Assembly (NCBI RefSeq): GCF_003950325.1
Contig: NZ_PXZH01000001.1
Location: 744,001-808,000, forward strand
Length of the DNA: 64,000 bases
Origin: Vagococcus humatus
Lineage (GTDB): Bacteria > Bacillota > Bacilli > Lactobacillales > Vagococcaceae
Reading direction: 5' to 3'
Shown: piece after piece, positions 20,989 through 31,220 of the stretch
Numbering within the stretch: the stretch's first letter is position 1
Layout of the letters: the number at the start of each line of letters is the position of its first letter
Position numbers and translations under genes: made by a program
The notes under the pieces: model-generated
What the model saw: only the letters and a program-made list of their open reading frames with translations
Told to the model about the DNA's origin: nothing
Databases searched by the model: none

Positions 20989-22320
20989 TTAATCATATCG
21001 TTTTCGTTTAGCCGAAGAAGCAATTCCTAGCTCTTCTCGGTACTTAGCTACTGTACGCCGTGATAGTTTAATTCCCTGCTCTTCTTTTAATTGATTGCTA
21101 ATTTTTTGGTCAGATAGAGGTTTTTCTTTGTTTTCTTTCTGAATCATTTGTTGGATGATTCGCTTAACCATTTCATTGGATAAACTATTTTCTCCGTTAT
21201 GATTGGCAATTCCTTGGGTAAAAAAAGTTTTTAATTCAAATACACCAAAAGAGGTTTCCAAGTATTTTCCGTTAACAGTCCGGCTAATTGTAGACTCATG
21301 AAGACCTAACTCTTCTGCAATTTCCTTTTGTGTCATCGGAACTAAAGGACGAGTTGTTTCTAAAAAAAATGACCTTTGTCTAGCTACAATTGCTTTACCT
21401 ACATTTAAAATAGTATTACCTCTTTGAAAAAGGCTATGTTTAATCCATTCATACTCTGCTTTTTTTTCAGCTAAATATTTTTTAACATCAGGATCTTCTA
21501 CCTGTTCCATTTTTTTAAAGTAGGCCGCTTGAAACACAACTTTTGGTTGAATATAACGAGTAGTCTTAACTATAAGCTGTTCTTCTTCTTTTTCTACTTG
21601 TAAATCTGGATAAATATAGCTATCTACATCTCCTGCATAACCTGCTCCCGGAAAAGGTTGCAAGGTTTGAATATAGTCTGCGATATGTTGGATAGTAGCT
21701 AAATTAACTTGATAGGCTTTAGCTATTTTGTCCCAGTTTCGGTCCACAAAATCTTGAAAATATTCTTCTAGAACAACATAAGCTAACTCTGGTGCTGTAT
21801 CATCTCTTTCGATTTGTAACATCAAACATTCTCTTAAATCTCTAGCCCCAATACCTGGTGGATCTAATTGTTGAAGTAAGGTTAAAGCATCTAACATTTC
21901 TATCAGTGTAGCTCCGGTTTCTTCCTTTGCTTGTTCCAAACTTAAAGGTAAATAACCGTTAGTATCTAAATGCTCAGTTAAATAAACGACTAACTGTCTT
22001 AACCAAGTATCTCGGTAATTTAAATAAACTTGTTCTAAGATATATTCAAATAGTGAATGGGCTGTGTCTGGAATTTGGTTATAAATATTTCTTTCTTCAT
22101 CCGAATCCCCACTATTATGATAACTTTTTTGCATAGGAAAAGCTTCCTCTGTTGTAATACTAACATCTAATAAAGGATTTTCTAATGCCTTACTTTCTAA
22201 AAAACGATTTAACTCTTCACCATTATATTGAAGCATTTGAATTGATTGTTGTAATTCTTGAGTTAAAGCAAGTTTTTGTTGTTGCTTTAATTGCATCTGA
22301 ATCTTTTGTTCAAATTTCAT
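20989..22320 (-). CDS. rpoN: RNA polymerase sigma-54 factor
   Basis: 443 residues. The N-terminal Gln-rich activator-interacting region is about 1-50, followed by core-binding and DNA-binding domains; the C-terminal RpoN box reads SRRTVAKYREELGI (normally ARRTVAKYRE). Sigma-54 in enterococci and listeria drives PTS operons together with LevR-type activators; none is in this window. Located upstream of and co-oriented with the glycolytic operon but separated by a terminator. Confidence 0.96.
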   Translation of the reverse strand: MKFEQKIQMQLKQQQKLALTQELQQSIQMLQYNGEELNRFLESKALENPLLDVSITTEEAFPMQKSYHNSGDSDEERNIYNQIPDTAHSLFEYILEQVYLNYRDTWLRQLVVYLTEHLDTNGYLPLSLEQAKEETGATLIEMLDALTLLQQLDPPGIGARDLRECLMLQIERDDTAPELAYVVLEEYFQDFVDRNWDKIAKAYQVNLATIQHIADYIQTLQPFPGAGYAGDVDSYIYPDLQVEKEEEQLIVKTTRYIQPKVVFQAAYFKKMEQVEDPDVKKYLAEKKAEYEWIKHSLFQRGNTILNVGKAIVARQRSFFLETTRPLVPMTQKEIAEELGLHESTISRTVNGKYLETSFGVFELKTFFTQGIANHNGENSLSNEMVKRIIQQMIQKENKEKPLSDQKISNQLKEEQGIKLSRRTVAKYREELGIASSAKRKRYD

Positions 22321-22417
22321 TTTTTCCTCCCTGATAACGCTTTATCATAAATAATATTATAAGAACTCTTGCTATTTTCTGCAAACTTAGGTAAACTAAA
22401 GAAGGTTATTTAATGAA

Positions 22418-22489
22418 GCACCCTTAGTGTAATGGATATCACGTAAGATTCCGGTTCTTGAGATAGGGGTTCGATTCCCTTAGGGTGCG
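22418..22489 (+). tRNA. tRNA-Arg (anticodon CCG)
   Basis: Acceptor GCACCCT pairs with AGGGTGC; D arm, anticodon stem with loop TTCCGGT (anticodon CCG, codon CGG), and T arm with GGTTCGATTCC. 72 bases, no encoded CCA. Followed by its own terminator. Confidence 0.92.
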
Positions 22490-22500
22490 TTAACAAGAAC

Positions 22501-22537
22501 AAATCCAACTATTTATATGAATAGTTGGATTTTTTTG
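22501..22537. terminator. Terminator after tRNA-Arg, bidirectional
   Basis: AAATCCAACTATT / AATAGTTGGATTT stem with a T7 run; also serves the converging gene at 22549. Confidence 0.88.
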
Positions 22538-22548
22538 TACCAATCAGT

Positions 22549-23055
22549 TTATTTTTTTAGTTGATTTAGTTCAATTTTTTGATCTTCAATACATTTTTGA
22601 AGTTCATCTGAAAAATTCTCTAAAACCAGTCGTCCTCCTTGGTAAGTATAGGCTCCTAATCGTCTAATGTCTTGTGGATCTAACACAATTTTCCTATGAG
22701 AAATTTCTTTAAAAAATTCATCTACTAGATAATTAGGCAAATAGTAATGATTTTGAGCGCAAAAGGACTGCAAATAAATATAGTCATCTATAGTTATTTG
22801 AACATCATCGAAATTGACAAAACTTTGATACTTTTCTAAATAAGTATCTAGTTCCACTGTTCCATCTCGCTTGGCTAATATTTCATGAATTTTTTTATTG
22901 AGAAGGATTAAAGTATCTATTTCTTTCATTTTCTCTTTTATTTGTTCTGTTCGGGCAAACTCTTGAAACATTTTACGTTGATAAAAAAACGTCCCGCCTA
23001 GGGCAATTCCTGCACCAATAAGGACTGATAACAAAACTAGTACACCTTGCATCAT
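22549..23055 (-). CDS. Hypothetical membrane-anchored protein
   Basis: 168 residues: a single N-terminal membrane helix (about 4-25) and a cytoplasmic charged domain without recognised motifs. ATG behind GGGGGATTATGAG, and an extended -10 TGATATACT lies upstream. Family not recognised. It is divergent from clpP, with the CtsR box lying between them. Confidence 0.7.
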   Translation of the reverse strand: MMQGVLVLLSVLIGAGIALGGTFFYQRKMFQEFARTEQIKEKMKEIDTLILLNKKIHEILAKRDGTVELDTYLEKYQSFVNFDDVQITIDDYIYLQSFCAQNHYYLPNYLVDEFFKEISHRKIVLDPQDIRRLGAYTYQGGRLVLENFSDELQKCIEDQKIELNQLKK

Positions 23056-23139
23056 CTCATAATCCCCCTTACCTATTTGACTCTAGTATATCACGAACCT
23101 TTCTTATATTTATATAATTTATTTTCTTCAAACGAAACA

Positions 23140-23156
23140 TTTGACCATGATTGACC
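23140..23156. promoter_or_regulatory. CtsR operator upstream of clpP
   Basis: Minus strand GGTCAAT-CAT-GGTCAAA: two heptads with a 3-base spacer, one mismatch to the CtsR consensus RGTCAAA-NAN-RGTCAAA. CtsR represses class III heat-shock genes such as clpP. Confidence 0.8.
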
Positions 23157-23238
23157 AATAAGCTACACTTTATGTAGGTACTTAAACTAGAAATGTGGTA
23201 AAATAAGTAAGAATTAGAAACTAAGGAGGAACTTGATT

Positions 23239-23835
23239 ATGAATTTAATCCCAACAGTCATTGAGCAATCTTCTCGTGGGGAACGTGCTTATGACATTTA
23301 CTCAAGATTATTAAAAGACCGAATTATTATGTTAAGTGGTCCAATTGATGATAACGTTGCTAACTCAGTCATTGCGCAATTATTATTTTTGGACGCACAA
23401 GACTCGGAAAAAGATATTTTCCTTTACATTAACTCCCCTGGTGGAAGTGTGTCAGCTGGCTTAGCTATTTATGACACTATGAACTTCGTTAAAGCAGATG
23501 TCCAAACTATTGTATTAGGTATGGCTGCTTCAATGGGAAGCTTTTTATTAACAGCAGGAACGAAAGGAAAACGATTTGCTTTACCTAATGCTGAAATTAT
23601 GATTCACCAACCTTTAGGCGGGGCTCAAGGTCAAGCAGCTGAAATTGAAATTGCTGCTCGTCACATTTTACAAACTCGTGAACGCTTAAATAACATTTTA
23701 GCAGAAAGAACTGGTCAACCTCTTGAAAAAATCGAACAAGACACTGACCGAGACAACTTTATGACTGCTGAAGAAGCGAAAGAATATGGCTTAATCGATG
23801 AAGTCATGGTCAACAGTAAAGGCTTAACTAAATAA
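23239..23835 (+). CDS. clpP: ATP-dependent Clp protease proteolytic subunit
   Basis: 198 residues from the ATG at 23239, nine bases after AAGGAGG; a TTG two codons earlier is too close. Serine protease that forms a 14-mer and degrades proteins fed by ClpC/ClpX/ClpE. S98 in GMAASMGSF, the catalytic His in MIHQPLGG and an Asp near DTDRDNF are intact. A single gene with a CtsR site upstream and a terminator downstream. Confidence 0.98.
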   Translation: MNLIPTVIEQSSRGERAYDIYSRLLKDRIIMLSGPIDDNVANSVIAQLLFLDAQDSEKDIFLYINSPGGSVSAGLAIYDTMNFVKADVQTIVLGMAASMGSFLLTAGTKGKRFALPNAEIMIHQPLGGAQGQAAEIEIAARHILQTRERLNNILAERTGQPLEKIEQDTDRDNFMTAEEAKEYGLIDEVMVNSKGLTK

Positions 23836-23840
23836 GATAC

Positions 23841-23873
23841 AAATCCTTTAGAGAAAACTCTAAAGGATTTTTT
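23841..23873 (+). terminator. Terminator of clpP
   Basis: AATCCTTTAGAG/CTCTAAAGGATT stem with a T6 run. Confidence 0.88.
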
Positions 23874-23903
23874 ATAACCATATTAATAGGCAAATCTCAA
23901 TAT

Positions 23904-23931
23904 TTTTCTTATACTAATTAGTATAAGAAAA
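23904..23931. promoter_or_regulatory. 28-bp perfect palindrome before the DsbA-like gene (candidate operator)
   Basis: TTTTCTTATACTAA joined directly to its exact reverse complement. It ends one base before the ribosome site of the gene at 23943 and contains TATACT, which could be a -10. The core TACT-N4-AGTA resembles the TACT...AGTA half-sites of HxlR-family redox regulators such as YodB (N7 there). Confidence 0.75.
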
Positions 23932-23942
23932 GAGGGATAACT

Positions 23943-24500
23943 ATGGAGACAAGTCATATTAAATTAGCTGGCATTCAATCAGATTTAGGTATTTTAATAG
24001 GAAACCCAAATGCTCCTGTTACTTTAGTTGAGTATATCAATGTCCGCTGTCCATTCTGTAAACAGTGGTTTTTTGATTCAAAAGACTTATTAGCTAATTA
24101 CCGAAATACTGGGAAAATAAAACAATTGATCAAACTCTATGACAAAGAAAGTCCTGGATTGCAGATGGGAAATGTGATGCACCGCTTTATCCCTACTATT
24201 AATAGTGAGGATACTTTAAAAGTGATGGAACTAATCTATCAGACACAAGATGAATGGGGCAACTTAGCTCAAGTTGAACAACTTGAAAAAATCGCTGCTT
24301 TTGCTGAGAATACTCTTCAACTTACCCCACAAGACGTAGAGGAACAGCAAATTGCCATTATAAGAGAAGCTGAAAAAGCAGGTATTCAATTTGTTCCTAC
24401 TATGATAGTTAACTCACATATTTTTGACCAAAAAATCGAAAGTGACAAATTACAACATTGGTTAGATGAAGCCTACCACCAGGCTCTTTCATCTCGTTAA
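23943..24500 (+). CDS. DsbA/thioredoxin-fold protein
   Basis: 185 residues with a thioredoxin-fold CXXC at C36-C39 (RCPFCKQW) after the strand PVTLVEYINV, and the cis-Pro region FVPTMIVN near 155-162. It has no signal peptide or membrane helix, so it should act in the cytoplasm as a dithiol oxidoreductase; the partner is unknown. Members of this DsbA-like group in firmicutes are often redox-stress genes. The preceding 28-bp palindrome suggests dedicated regulation. Confidence 0.8.
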   Translation: METSHIKLAGIQSDLGILIGNPNAPVTLVEYINVRCPFCKQWFFDSKDLLANYRNTGKIKQLIKLYDKESPGLQMGNVMHRFIPTINSEDTLKVMELIYQTQDEWGNLAQVEQLEKIAAFAENTLQLTPQDVEEQQIAIIREAEKAGIQFVPTMIVNSHIFDQKIESDKLQHWLDEAYHQALSSR

Positions 24501-24523
24501 CCAATCAATTATTTCAGTTAAAC

Positions 24524-24566
24524 AAAAAAGACCCGTTGTGGAAATAATTTTCACAACGGGTCTTTT
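24524..24566. terminator. Bidirectional terminator
   Basis: AAAAGACCCGTTGTGa / tCACAACGGGTCTTTT stem between the DsbA-like gene and whiA. Confidence 0.9.
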
Positions 24567-24568
24567 AC

Positions 24569-25501
24569 TTAAGCTTCTTCTCTCAGTTGTTCTGCATAGG
24601 CGTTTATTTTTCTAATTCGGTGATTAATACCAGATTTAGAAATAGCACCTGAAGGAACTAACTCTCCTAATTCTTTCAAACTAACTTCTGGATATTCTAA
24701 CCTTAATTCAGCAATTTCGCGTAATTTTTCTGGAAGATGCTGTAGGCCGATTTTTTCATCTATAAACTGAATACTTTCAATTTGTTTAGAAGCGGCATCA
24801 ATGGTTTTACTCATATTAGCTGTTTCACAGTTTACTAGTCGATTAACAGAATTACGCATGTCCCGAACTACCCGGATATCTTCGAATTTCAACATACTGG
24901 TAGTAGCTCCAATCAAGGTTAAAAAGTCAGAAATATGTTCTGCTCCTTTTAGATAAGTAATATAACCATTTCGTCTATCTAATGTTCGAGCATTAAAATC
25001 AAAATAATTCATCATCTGACAAATATCTAAATTATGAGGTTCATACACCGAATAAATTTCTAAATGATACCGACTGGTTTCCGGATTATTAACTGAACCT
25101 CCTGCTAAAAAAGCACCTCGTAAATAAGCTTTCATCTTTTGAACATTTCCCATAATCGTATCAGGAATATGATCGGTAAACATAGAATCTTCTACAATAT
25201 CTAGGTCATTTAAAACTTGGCTAGTTGATTGCTTTAATCTTACAATGTACACATTGTTTTTCTTTAATTTCATCTTGCGCCGAACTAACAATTCACTTTG
25301 AACACCATAATAGTCTTTTAGTAAAGAATAAATTCTTCTAGCAATCGCTGCATTTTCAGTTTGAACATTTAAAACAAATTGCCTGTTAGCTAAAGTTAGT
25401 GCTCCGTTCATTCGAATAATAGCCGCTAATTCAGCTTTAGCTTGTTCTTCTGTCACTTCTAAATTAGTTAGTTCCTTTTTGACATCAGAGGCAAAAGACA
25501 T
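24569..25501 (-). CDS. whiA: DNA-binding protein WhiA
   Basis: 310 residues from the ATG at 25501 ([12 protein letters not shown]), preceded by AAAGGGGTGACAAG; a longer frame begins inside yvcK and lacks this context. An N-terminal LAGLIDADG homing-endonuclease-like domain is followed by a C-terminal helix-turn-helix ([24 protein letters not shown]). WhiA affects cell division and chromosome segregation in Bacillus. Third gene of the rapZ-yvcK-whiA operon. Confidence 0.96.
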   Translation of the reverse strand: MSFASDVKKELTNLEVTEEQAKAELAAIIRMNGALTLANRQFVLNVQTENAAIARRIYSLLKDYYGVQSELLVRRKMKLKKNNVYIVRLKQSTSQVLNDLDIVEDSMFTDHIPDTIMGNVQKMKAYLRGAFLAGGSVNNPETSRYHLEIYSVYEPHNLDICQMMNYFDFNARTLDRRNGYITYLKGAEHISDFLTLIGATTSMLKFEDIRVVRDMRNSVNRLVNCETANMSKTIDAASKQIESIQFIDEKIGLQHLPEKLREIAELRLEYPEVSLKELGELVPSGAISKSGINHRIRKINAYAEQLREEA

Positions 25502-25529
25502 CTTGTCACCCCTTTCTTCAATTAACGTC

Positions 25530-26525
25530 TTAATATTTAGCACCAAACACTAAACGGAAAATTTCTTCCACGACTTCTCGTCCGTCATGAAAGACTCCTC
25601 CATCTCTTAATTCTAAAAAGTCTGCTGAAATCACACGACACCCTTGACTTCTTAAGCCTTTAAAATCATGTTGCACTTGAACTAAATATTCGTCATATTT
25701 TTCTTTATTCATATAATTATCTGGTACTTGAGCGGTATTAACCAACACTGTATCTACAAAGGGTTGTTTCAGATGTTTATGCAAAACAGATACATGATCT
25801 GCATCTGAAAAATGTTCCGTCTCACCTTTTTGAGTCATAATGTTACAAATATATACTACTTCCGCTTCGGTTTGTAAAAGGGCTTGACCAATCTCTTCGA
25901 TCATTAAGTTAGGTAAAATACTAGTATATAAACTACCTGGTCCAAGAACAATCATATCTGCTTCCATAATTGCTCGCACTACTTTACGTGCAGCTTTAGG
26001 TTTTGTTTCTTGATTACAACTGTTTGTAACATAGACATAATCAATTGGTTTTCTGTCTTTTACAATCTTTGATTCACCGCAAACAGTTGTGCCATCTTCA
26101 TAAACTGCATGTAAAGTTAAAGACTCTTCTGAAGCAGGATAAACATGTCCGTCCACATGCATAATTTTTCCTAACAATTGAATAGCTTCATAAGTGCTCC
26201 CTCTCATTTCAGACAAGGCAGCAATGATTAGATTGCCAACTGAGTGATTGGCTAAAAATTCATCTTCTTTTTTAAAGCGATATTGAAATAAATCTTCATA
26301 TAGTTTAGGCATTTCAGATAATGAAACCAATACGTTCCGCAAATCTCCAGGAGGCGAGACATTAATGGCTTGTCTTAAAGAGCCACTACTGCCACCGTCA
26401 TCTGCTACTGTAACAATTGCGGTGATATCTGCACTTTCATTTCGTAAACCTTTCAATATAACTGGCAAACCAGTTCCCCCACCGATTACAACAATGCGAG
26501 GTTTACGTATCCGATATGTTTTCAT
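25530..26525 (-). CDS. yvcK: YvcK/CofD-like gluconeogenesis factor
   Basis: 331 residues. The Rossmann start [16 protein letters not shown] and [12 protein letters not shown] are the family nucleotide site (UDP-sugar binding is reported for Bacillus YvcK). Needed for growth on gluconeogenic substrates and for cell-wall PBP placement in Bacillus. It overlaps rapZ by four bases, so translation is coupled. Confidence 0.95.
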   Translation of the reverse strand: MKTYRIRKPRIVVIGGGTGLPVILKGLRNESADITAIVTVADDGGSSGSLRQAINVSPPGDLRNVLVSLSEMPKLYEDLFQYRFKKEDEFLANHSVGNLIIAALSEMRGSTYEAIQLLGKIMHVDGHVYPASEESLTLHAVYEDGTTVCGESKIVKDRKPIDYVYVTNSCNQETKPKAARKVVRAIMEADMIVLGPGSLYTSILPNLMIEEIGQALLQTEAEVVYICNIMTQKGETEHFSDADHVSVLHKHLKQPFVDTVLVNTAQVPDNYMNKEKYDEYLVQVQHDFKGLRSQGCRVISADFLELRDGGVFHDGREVVEEIFRLVFGAKY

Positions 26526-27406
26526 GAGCGATTAACCGTTTCCTTACGTTTATCCTTATCTCGGTGAGTAATATTTACAGGATAATCAATTTCTAACCCA
26601 TGACCTATTCTTTCTGCTAAAGCTACTGAACGATGTTGTCCACCAGTACAGCCAATCGCAATCGTGACACTGGTTTTTCCTTCTTTTTTATAGCCAGGTA
26701 AAATCGTATCAATCAAGGATTTAAACTTCACATAAAAATCTTCTGTTTCAGGGAAAGACATGACATAATCATACACATCTTTATCTTGACCAGTTAACGG
26801 ACGCAATTCATCTACATAGTGAGGGTTAGGTAAAAACCGCACATCCATAACCACATCTGCATCGATTGGTAACCCGTATTTAAAACCGAAAGAAACCATT
26901 TCAATTCGAAATGGTTTAGTATCTTTTGTTCGGAATTCTTTCATAATTTTTTCTCTTAGTTGACGAGGAGTCATATCTGTTGTGTCAATCACCAACTGAG
27001 TATCTGCTTTAATTTCTTCAAGTAACCCTCTTTCCTTACGAATTCCTTCTGTCACTAATCCATCCATGGCCATTGGATGAGTACGACGTGTTTCCTTATA
27101 TCTAGAAACTAATTCTTCATCAGAGGCATCTAAAAATATAATTGTTGTATTTATCATTTTAGTATTTTCAATTTCAACTAACATATCTTGAATCTCTTGA
27201 AAAAATGCTCTTGATCTTAAATCAATCACTAAAGCAATTTTTGTGACTTTTCCAGATTCTTTAATTAATTCCCAAAATTTCGGAATTAAGCGTGGTGGTA
27301 AATTATCAATACAGAAAAAACCCATGTCTTCAAAACTTTGCATAGCCACAGTTTTACCTGCTCCACTCATTCCTGTTATGATAACCAATTCTAAGTTATC
27401 TACCAT
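26522..27406 (-). CDS. rapZ: RNase adapter RapZ / nucleotide-binding YvcJ
   Basis: 294 residues from the ATG at 27406, nine bases after AAAGG. Walker A GMSGAGKT near the N-terminus, the C-terminal signature [18 protein letters not shown]. In E. coli RapZ guides RNase E to GlmZ; in Gram-positives (YvcJ) it binds GTP/ATP and affects competence. First gene of the conserved rapZ-yvcK-whiA operon. An extended -10 TGATATAAT lies at 27433-27441. Confidence 0.95.
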   Translation of the reverse strand: MVDNLELVIITGMSGAGKTVAMQSFEDMGFFCIDNLPPRLIPKFWELIKESGKVTKIALVIDLRSRAFFQEIQDMLVEIENTKMINTTIIFLDASDEELVSRYKETRRTHPMAMDGLVTEGIRKERGLLEEIKADTQLVIDTTDMTPRQLREKIMKEFRTKDTKPFRIEMVSFGFKYGLPIDADVVMDVRFLPNPHYVDELRPLTGQDKDVYDYVMSFPETEDFYVKFKSLIDTILPGYKKEGKTSVTIAIGCTGGQHRSVALAERIGHGLEIDYPVNITHRDKDKRKETVNRS

Positions 27407-27432
27407 CCTCATCATCCTTTCTTCGTAAAACC

Positions 27433-27441
27433 ATTATATCA
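27433..27441 (-). promoter_or_regulatory. Extended -10 promoter of the rapZ operon
   Basis: TGATATAAT on the minus strand, about 27 bases upstream of the rapZ start. No good -35 is visible, as expected for extended -10 promoters. Confidence 0.6.
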
Positions 27442-27490
27442 TACCGGGCGTATCATCACACTATAATTATTAGTTAAAATAATATGTCAG

Positions 27491-28306
27491 TTATTTTTTC
27501 TTTTTATTTTGCCGTCTATACCATCTCAAGCCATCGTCTAAAGCTTGATTAAAATAACTCCATTCATGATAACCTTCCTTTTCTTCATAGGTTACAGGAA
27601 GTCCTAATGAGTTTAATTGCTGATAAAAGTGCCGATTAGCTGATAATAACGGATCTTTTAAACCGCAAGCTAAATAAATGTTAGGAGCCTCTGATGGTGC
27701 AACGGATTGAGCTAACCATAATAAATTGTCTTCTTTTGGCAACTCTTCTTGATGACCAAAAGCTGCTACTAAATCTTGCTCCACTTTCTGACTAAATTTA
27801 TTTTTCAATAAACGGCGCATACTAGTTCCTGACCAATCTTCTTTAGGTTGGTTAGCTAAAGGTTGGTCATAATCTTGAAGTAACGCAGCAGAAAAAGATA
27901 GAATATTACCAAAGTAATCTGGCCGTTTTAATCCACATTTTAGCGCACCAAATCCTCCCATCGAAGCACCAACAATTAAATGATCTTCTTTTTTATCAGA
28001 GACTTGATAAATTTTTTGAATATACTGAGGAAGTTCATAACAAATGTAATCAAAATAATTTAGTCCTGTTTGCATATTTGTGTAAAAACTTCTTTGAACT
28101 TCAGGAAACACATAAATCATTGGAGTTTTTTCTGCATAAAGAGATACCATTGTATTATTAATCCAGCTTTCATGATTTCCAGATAAACCATGTAACACAT
28201 AAGCTACTTTATATGGTGTGTGTGTTGGTAATTCTTTCGGAGTGACAATTGCAATTCCTGTATCCATTTCTAATACATCTGAATAAAGTGTGCCACGTAC
28301 AATCAT
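27491..28306 (-). CDS. Alpha/beta-hydrolase esterase (EstA/tributyrin esterase type)
   Basis: 271 residues from the ATG at 28306, nine bases after AAAGGA; the ATG six bases upstream is too close. Alpha/beta-hydrolase with nucleophile Ser in VGASMGGFGALK, oxyanion region YVLHGLSGNHESW, an Asp in ACGLKDPLL and the catalytic His in GYHEWSYF. The family includes lactococcal EstA, which splits short-chain acyl esters, and S-formylglutathione hydrolases. No signal peptide, so cytoplasmic. Confidence 0.87.
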   Translation of the reverse strand: MIVRGTLYSDVLEMDTGIAIVTPKELPTHTPYKVAYVLHGLSGNHESWINNTMVSLYAEKTPMIYVFPEVQRSFYTNMQTGLNYFDYICYELPQYIQKIYQVSDKKEDHLIVGASMGGFGALKCGLKRPDYFGNILSFSAALLQDYDQPLANQPKEDWSGTSMRRLLKNKFSQKVEQDLVAAFGHQEELPKEDNLLWLAQSVAPSEAPNIYLACGLKDPLLSANRHFYQQLNSLGLPVTYEEKEGYHEWSYFNQALDDGLRWYRRQNKKKK

Positions 28307-28383
28307 ACCCATCTTCCTTTCAAATTTGTTATCTGATTTATTTTAGCACAGATCAAAAAAAAGCCTAGGAATTTATCCTAAGC

Positions 28384-31206
28384 TTAGAGATTTAATACTT
28401 TTTTTAAATAATGGCCAGTATAACTTTTTGGACAAGCAGCTACCTCTTCTGGTGTTCCAGTGACTAAAATGCTGCCGCCTCCTTCTCCACCTTCTGGTCC
28501 TAAATCAATTAAATGATCTGCCGTCTTAATAACATCTAAATTATGCTCAATCACTAAAACTGTGTTTCCAGCATCTACCAACCGGTTGAGAACTTGTAAC
28601 AACCGTTTAATATCGTCACTATGTAGGCCTGTTGTAGGTTCGTCTAAAATGTAAAAGCTCTTACCACTTTGTCTTTTATGAAGCTCGCTAGCTAATTTCA
28701 TTCGCTGGGCCTCTCCTCCTGACAAAGTAGTAGCAGGTTGTCCTAATTTCACATAACCTAATCCAACATCTTGAATGGTTTGTAATTTTCGCTGAATTTT
28801 AGGAATATGTTTAAAGAATTCTAAGCCATCTGAAACGGTCATCTCTAAAATATCAGAAATATTTTTCCCTTTGTAATAAACTTCTAAAGTTTCTGAGTTA
28901 TAACGTTTACCATGACAAACTTCACAAGGAACATAAACATCAGGTAAAAAGTGCATTTCAATCTTAATAATCCCGTCTCCTCGGCAAGCTTCACAGCGTC
29001 CACCTTTGACATTAAAACTAAATCGGCCTTTTTTATAGCCTCTGACTTTCGCTTCATTTGTACGAGCAAATAAATCACGAACATCATCAAAAACACCAGT
29101 ATAAGTGGCTGGATTACTTCTTGGAGTACGACCAATTGGACTTTGATCAATATCTATAATTTTTTCTATTTTTTCATAGCCAGTTATTTTCTTAAACTTT
29201 CCTGGCTTATTACTGTTACGATTTAACTTTTGTGCTAAAGATTTTTTTAAAATTTCATTCACTAGCGTACTTTTTCCTGAACCTGAAACACCTGTAACTG
29301 CCACGAATTGTCCTAAAGGAAAGCTAACATCAATATTTTTTAAGTTATTTTCTTTCGCTCCGTAAATCTGAATGGCTTCTCCAGTAGCTTCTCGTCTTGT
29401 TTCTGGTGTCACAATTTTTTTCTTACCTGATAAATACTGCCCAGTTAAAGACTCCGAATTTTCCGCTACTTCTAAAGGAGTTCCAGCTGCTACTATATAG
29501 CCTCCTCGCTCCCCTGCACCTGGTCCAATATCAATCAAATAATCTGCAGCTCGCATCGTATCTTCATCATGCTCTACCACAATCAAGGTATTGCCTAAAT
29601 CTCTCATTTGTTTCAACGAATGAATTAACCGGTCGTTATCTCGTTGATGTAAGCCAATCGAAGGCTCATCTAACACATATAAAACACCACTCAGATTAGA
29701 ACCGATTTGAGTGGCTAAACGAATACGCTGGGCTTCTCCACCAGATAGTGTACCTGCTGATCTACTTAAAGTTAAATAAGCTAGGCCAACATTTTGTAAA
29801 AAGTTCAACCGATCCCTTACTTCTTTAATAATAGGCTTTGCAATCATGGTTTCTTGTTCCGTTAATTCTAAACTTTTAACAAAAGACAGTTCCTTCTCAA
29901 TAGATAATTGAGTAAACTCTCCAATATGTTTCCCACCAACTTTAACCGCCAAAGCTTTTTCATTTAACCGATAACCTTGACAAGTTTGGCACGTTAATTC
30001 TGTCATATATAACTTCATTTGTTCTCGTGTATAGTCACTATTAGTTTCATGATATCTTCTATTAATATTTCCCACAATACCTTCAAAGGGCATATCTACA
30101 TCTCTTACATTTCCAAAGTCATTTTGATAATGGAAATGAAATAACTGACCATCTGATCCATTTAACAACAGGTGTTGCTCTGCTTCTGTCAACTTTTCAT
30201 AAGGAGTATCTAAGTCGATACCAAAATGTAAACAAGCTTGTTCTAATAGTTGAGGGTAATAATTGGAACTAATCGGATTCCAAGGGGCAATGGCTCCTTC
30301 TCTTAAAGTTAAACTAGGATTTGGAATAACTAAATCTTCGTCTACTTCTAATTTCATACCTAAACCGTCACAATCAGGACAGGCACCAAAAGGAGCATTA
30401 AAAGAAAATAAACGAGGTTCTAATTCCCCTACTGTAAACCCACAATAAGGACACGCATAATGTTCACTAAAAACTAACTCCTCTTGGCCAATCACATCCA
30501 CAATAGCTCGGCCATTTGCTAACCGTAAAGCTGCCTCTAAAGAATCAAATAAACGAGACCTAATCCCCTCTTTAACTACAATTCTATCAATCACAATTTC
30601 AATATCATGTTTTTTATTTTTAGATAGTTCTGAAACTTCTGTTACATCAAACATTTCTCCGTCTACACGAACCCGCACATATCCCTCACGCTTCACTTCT
30701 TCTAATACTTTTTTATGTTGACCTTTCTTACCGCTGACAATTGGAGCAAGTATTTGAATTTTACTTCGGTTAGGCAAAGATAACACTCGGTCTACCATTT
30801 GCTCAACTGACTGACTAGTAATAGGAGTCCCATCATTCGGACAAATCGGATGACCTACCCGAGCATATAGCAACCGTAAATAATCATTAATTTCCGTTAC
30901 CGTCCCGACTGTTGAGCGAGGATTTTTACTAGTTGTTTTTTGATCAATAGAAATGGCTGGACTTAATCCGTCAATACTATCTACATCAGGCTTATCCATT
31001 TGACCTAAAAATTGTCTAGCGTAGGCAGACAAACTTTCCACATATCGTCTTTGACCTTCTGCATATAAGGTGTCAAAAGCTAGTGAACTTTTACCAGAAC
31101 CAGATAACCCTGTTACCACTACTAGTTGATCTCTTGGAATAGTTACATCAATATTTTTTAAATTATGAACACGTGCACCGTGAATAACAATTTGATCATT
31201 TGCCAC
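28384..31206 (-). CDS. uvrA: Excinuclease ABC subunit A
   Basis: 940 residues. Two ABC ATPase units with Walker [10 protein letters not shown] (near 31-39) and GVSGSGKST (near 640), signatures [13 protein letters not shown] and [13 protein letters not shown], and zinc-binding CPYCG...CPDCDG and CEACRG...CEVCHG clusters. UvrA scans DNA for damage and loads UvrB. 14 bases after uvrB, with one SOS-type promoter upstream of the pair. Confidence 0.98.
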   Translation of the reverse strand: MANDQIVIHGARVHNLKNIDVTIPRDQLVVVTGLSGSGKSSLAFDTLYAEGQRRYVESLSAYARQFLGQMDKPDVDSIDGLSPAISIDQKTTSKNPRSTVGTVTEINDYLRLLYARVGHPICPNDGTPITSQSVEQMVDRVLSLPNRSKIQILAPIVSGKKGQHKKVLEEVKREGYVRVRVDGEMFDVTEVSELSKNKKHDIEIVIDRIVVKEGIRSRLFDSLEAALRLANGRAIVDVIGQEELVFSEHYACPYCGFTVGELEPRLFSFNAPFGACPDCDGLGMKLEVDEDLVIPNPSLTLREGAIAPWNPISSNYYPQLLEQACLHFGIDLDTPYEKLTEAEQHLLLNGSDGQLFHFHYQNDFGNVRDVDMPFEGIVGNINRRYHETNSDYTREQMKLYMTELTCQTCQGYRLNEKALAVKVGGKHIGEFTQLSIEKELSFVKSLELTEQETMIAKPIIKEVRDRLNFLQNVGLAYLTLSRSAGTLSGGEAQRIRLATQIGSNLSGVLYVLDEPSIGLHQRDNDRLIHSLKQMRDLGNTLIVVEHDEDTMRAADYLIDIGPGAGERGGYIVAAGTPLEVAENSESLTGQYLSGKKKIVTPETRREATGEAIQIYGAKENNLKNIDVSFPLGQFVAVTGVSGSGKSTLVNEILKKSLAQKLNRNSNKPGKFKKITGYEKIEKIIDIDQSPIGRTPRSNPATYTGVFDDVRDLFARTNEAKVRGYKKGRFSFNVKGGRCEACRGDGIIKIEMHFLPDVYVPCEVCHGKRYNSETLEVYYKGKNISDILEMTVSDGLEFFKHIPKIQRKLQTIQDVGLGYVKLGQPATTLSGGEAQRMKLASELHKRQSGKSFYILDEPTTGLHSDDIKRLLQVLNRLVDAGNTVLVIEHNLDVIKTADHLIDLGPEGGEGGGSILVTGTPEEVAACPKSYTGHYLKKVLNL

Positions 31207-31220
31207 AAAATCAATCTCCT

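Noticed and set aside
22418-22489. tRNA-Arg as an integration site
   Set aside because: No integrase, no duplicated tRNA 3' end and no foreign-looking genes nearby; flanks are conserved core genes.
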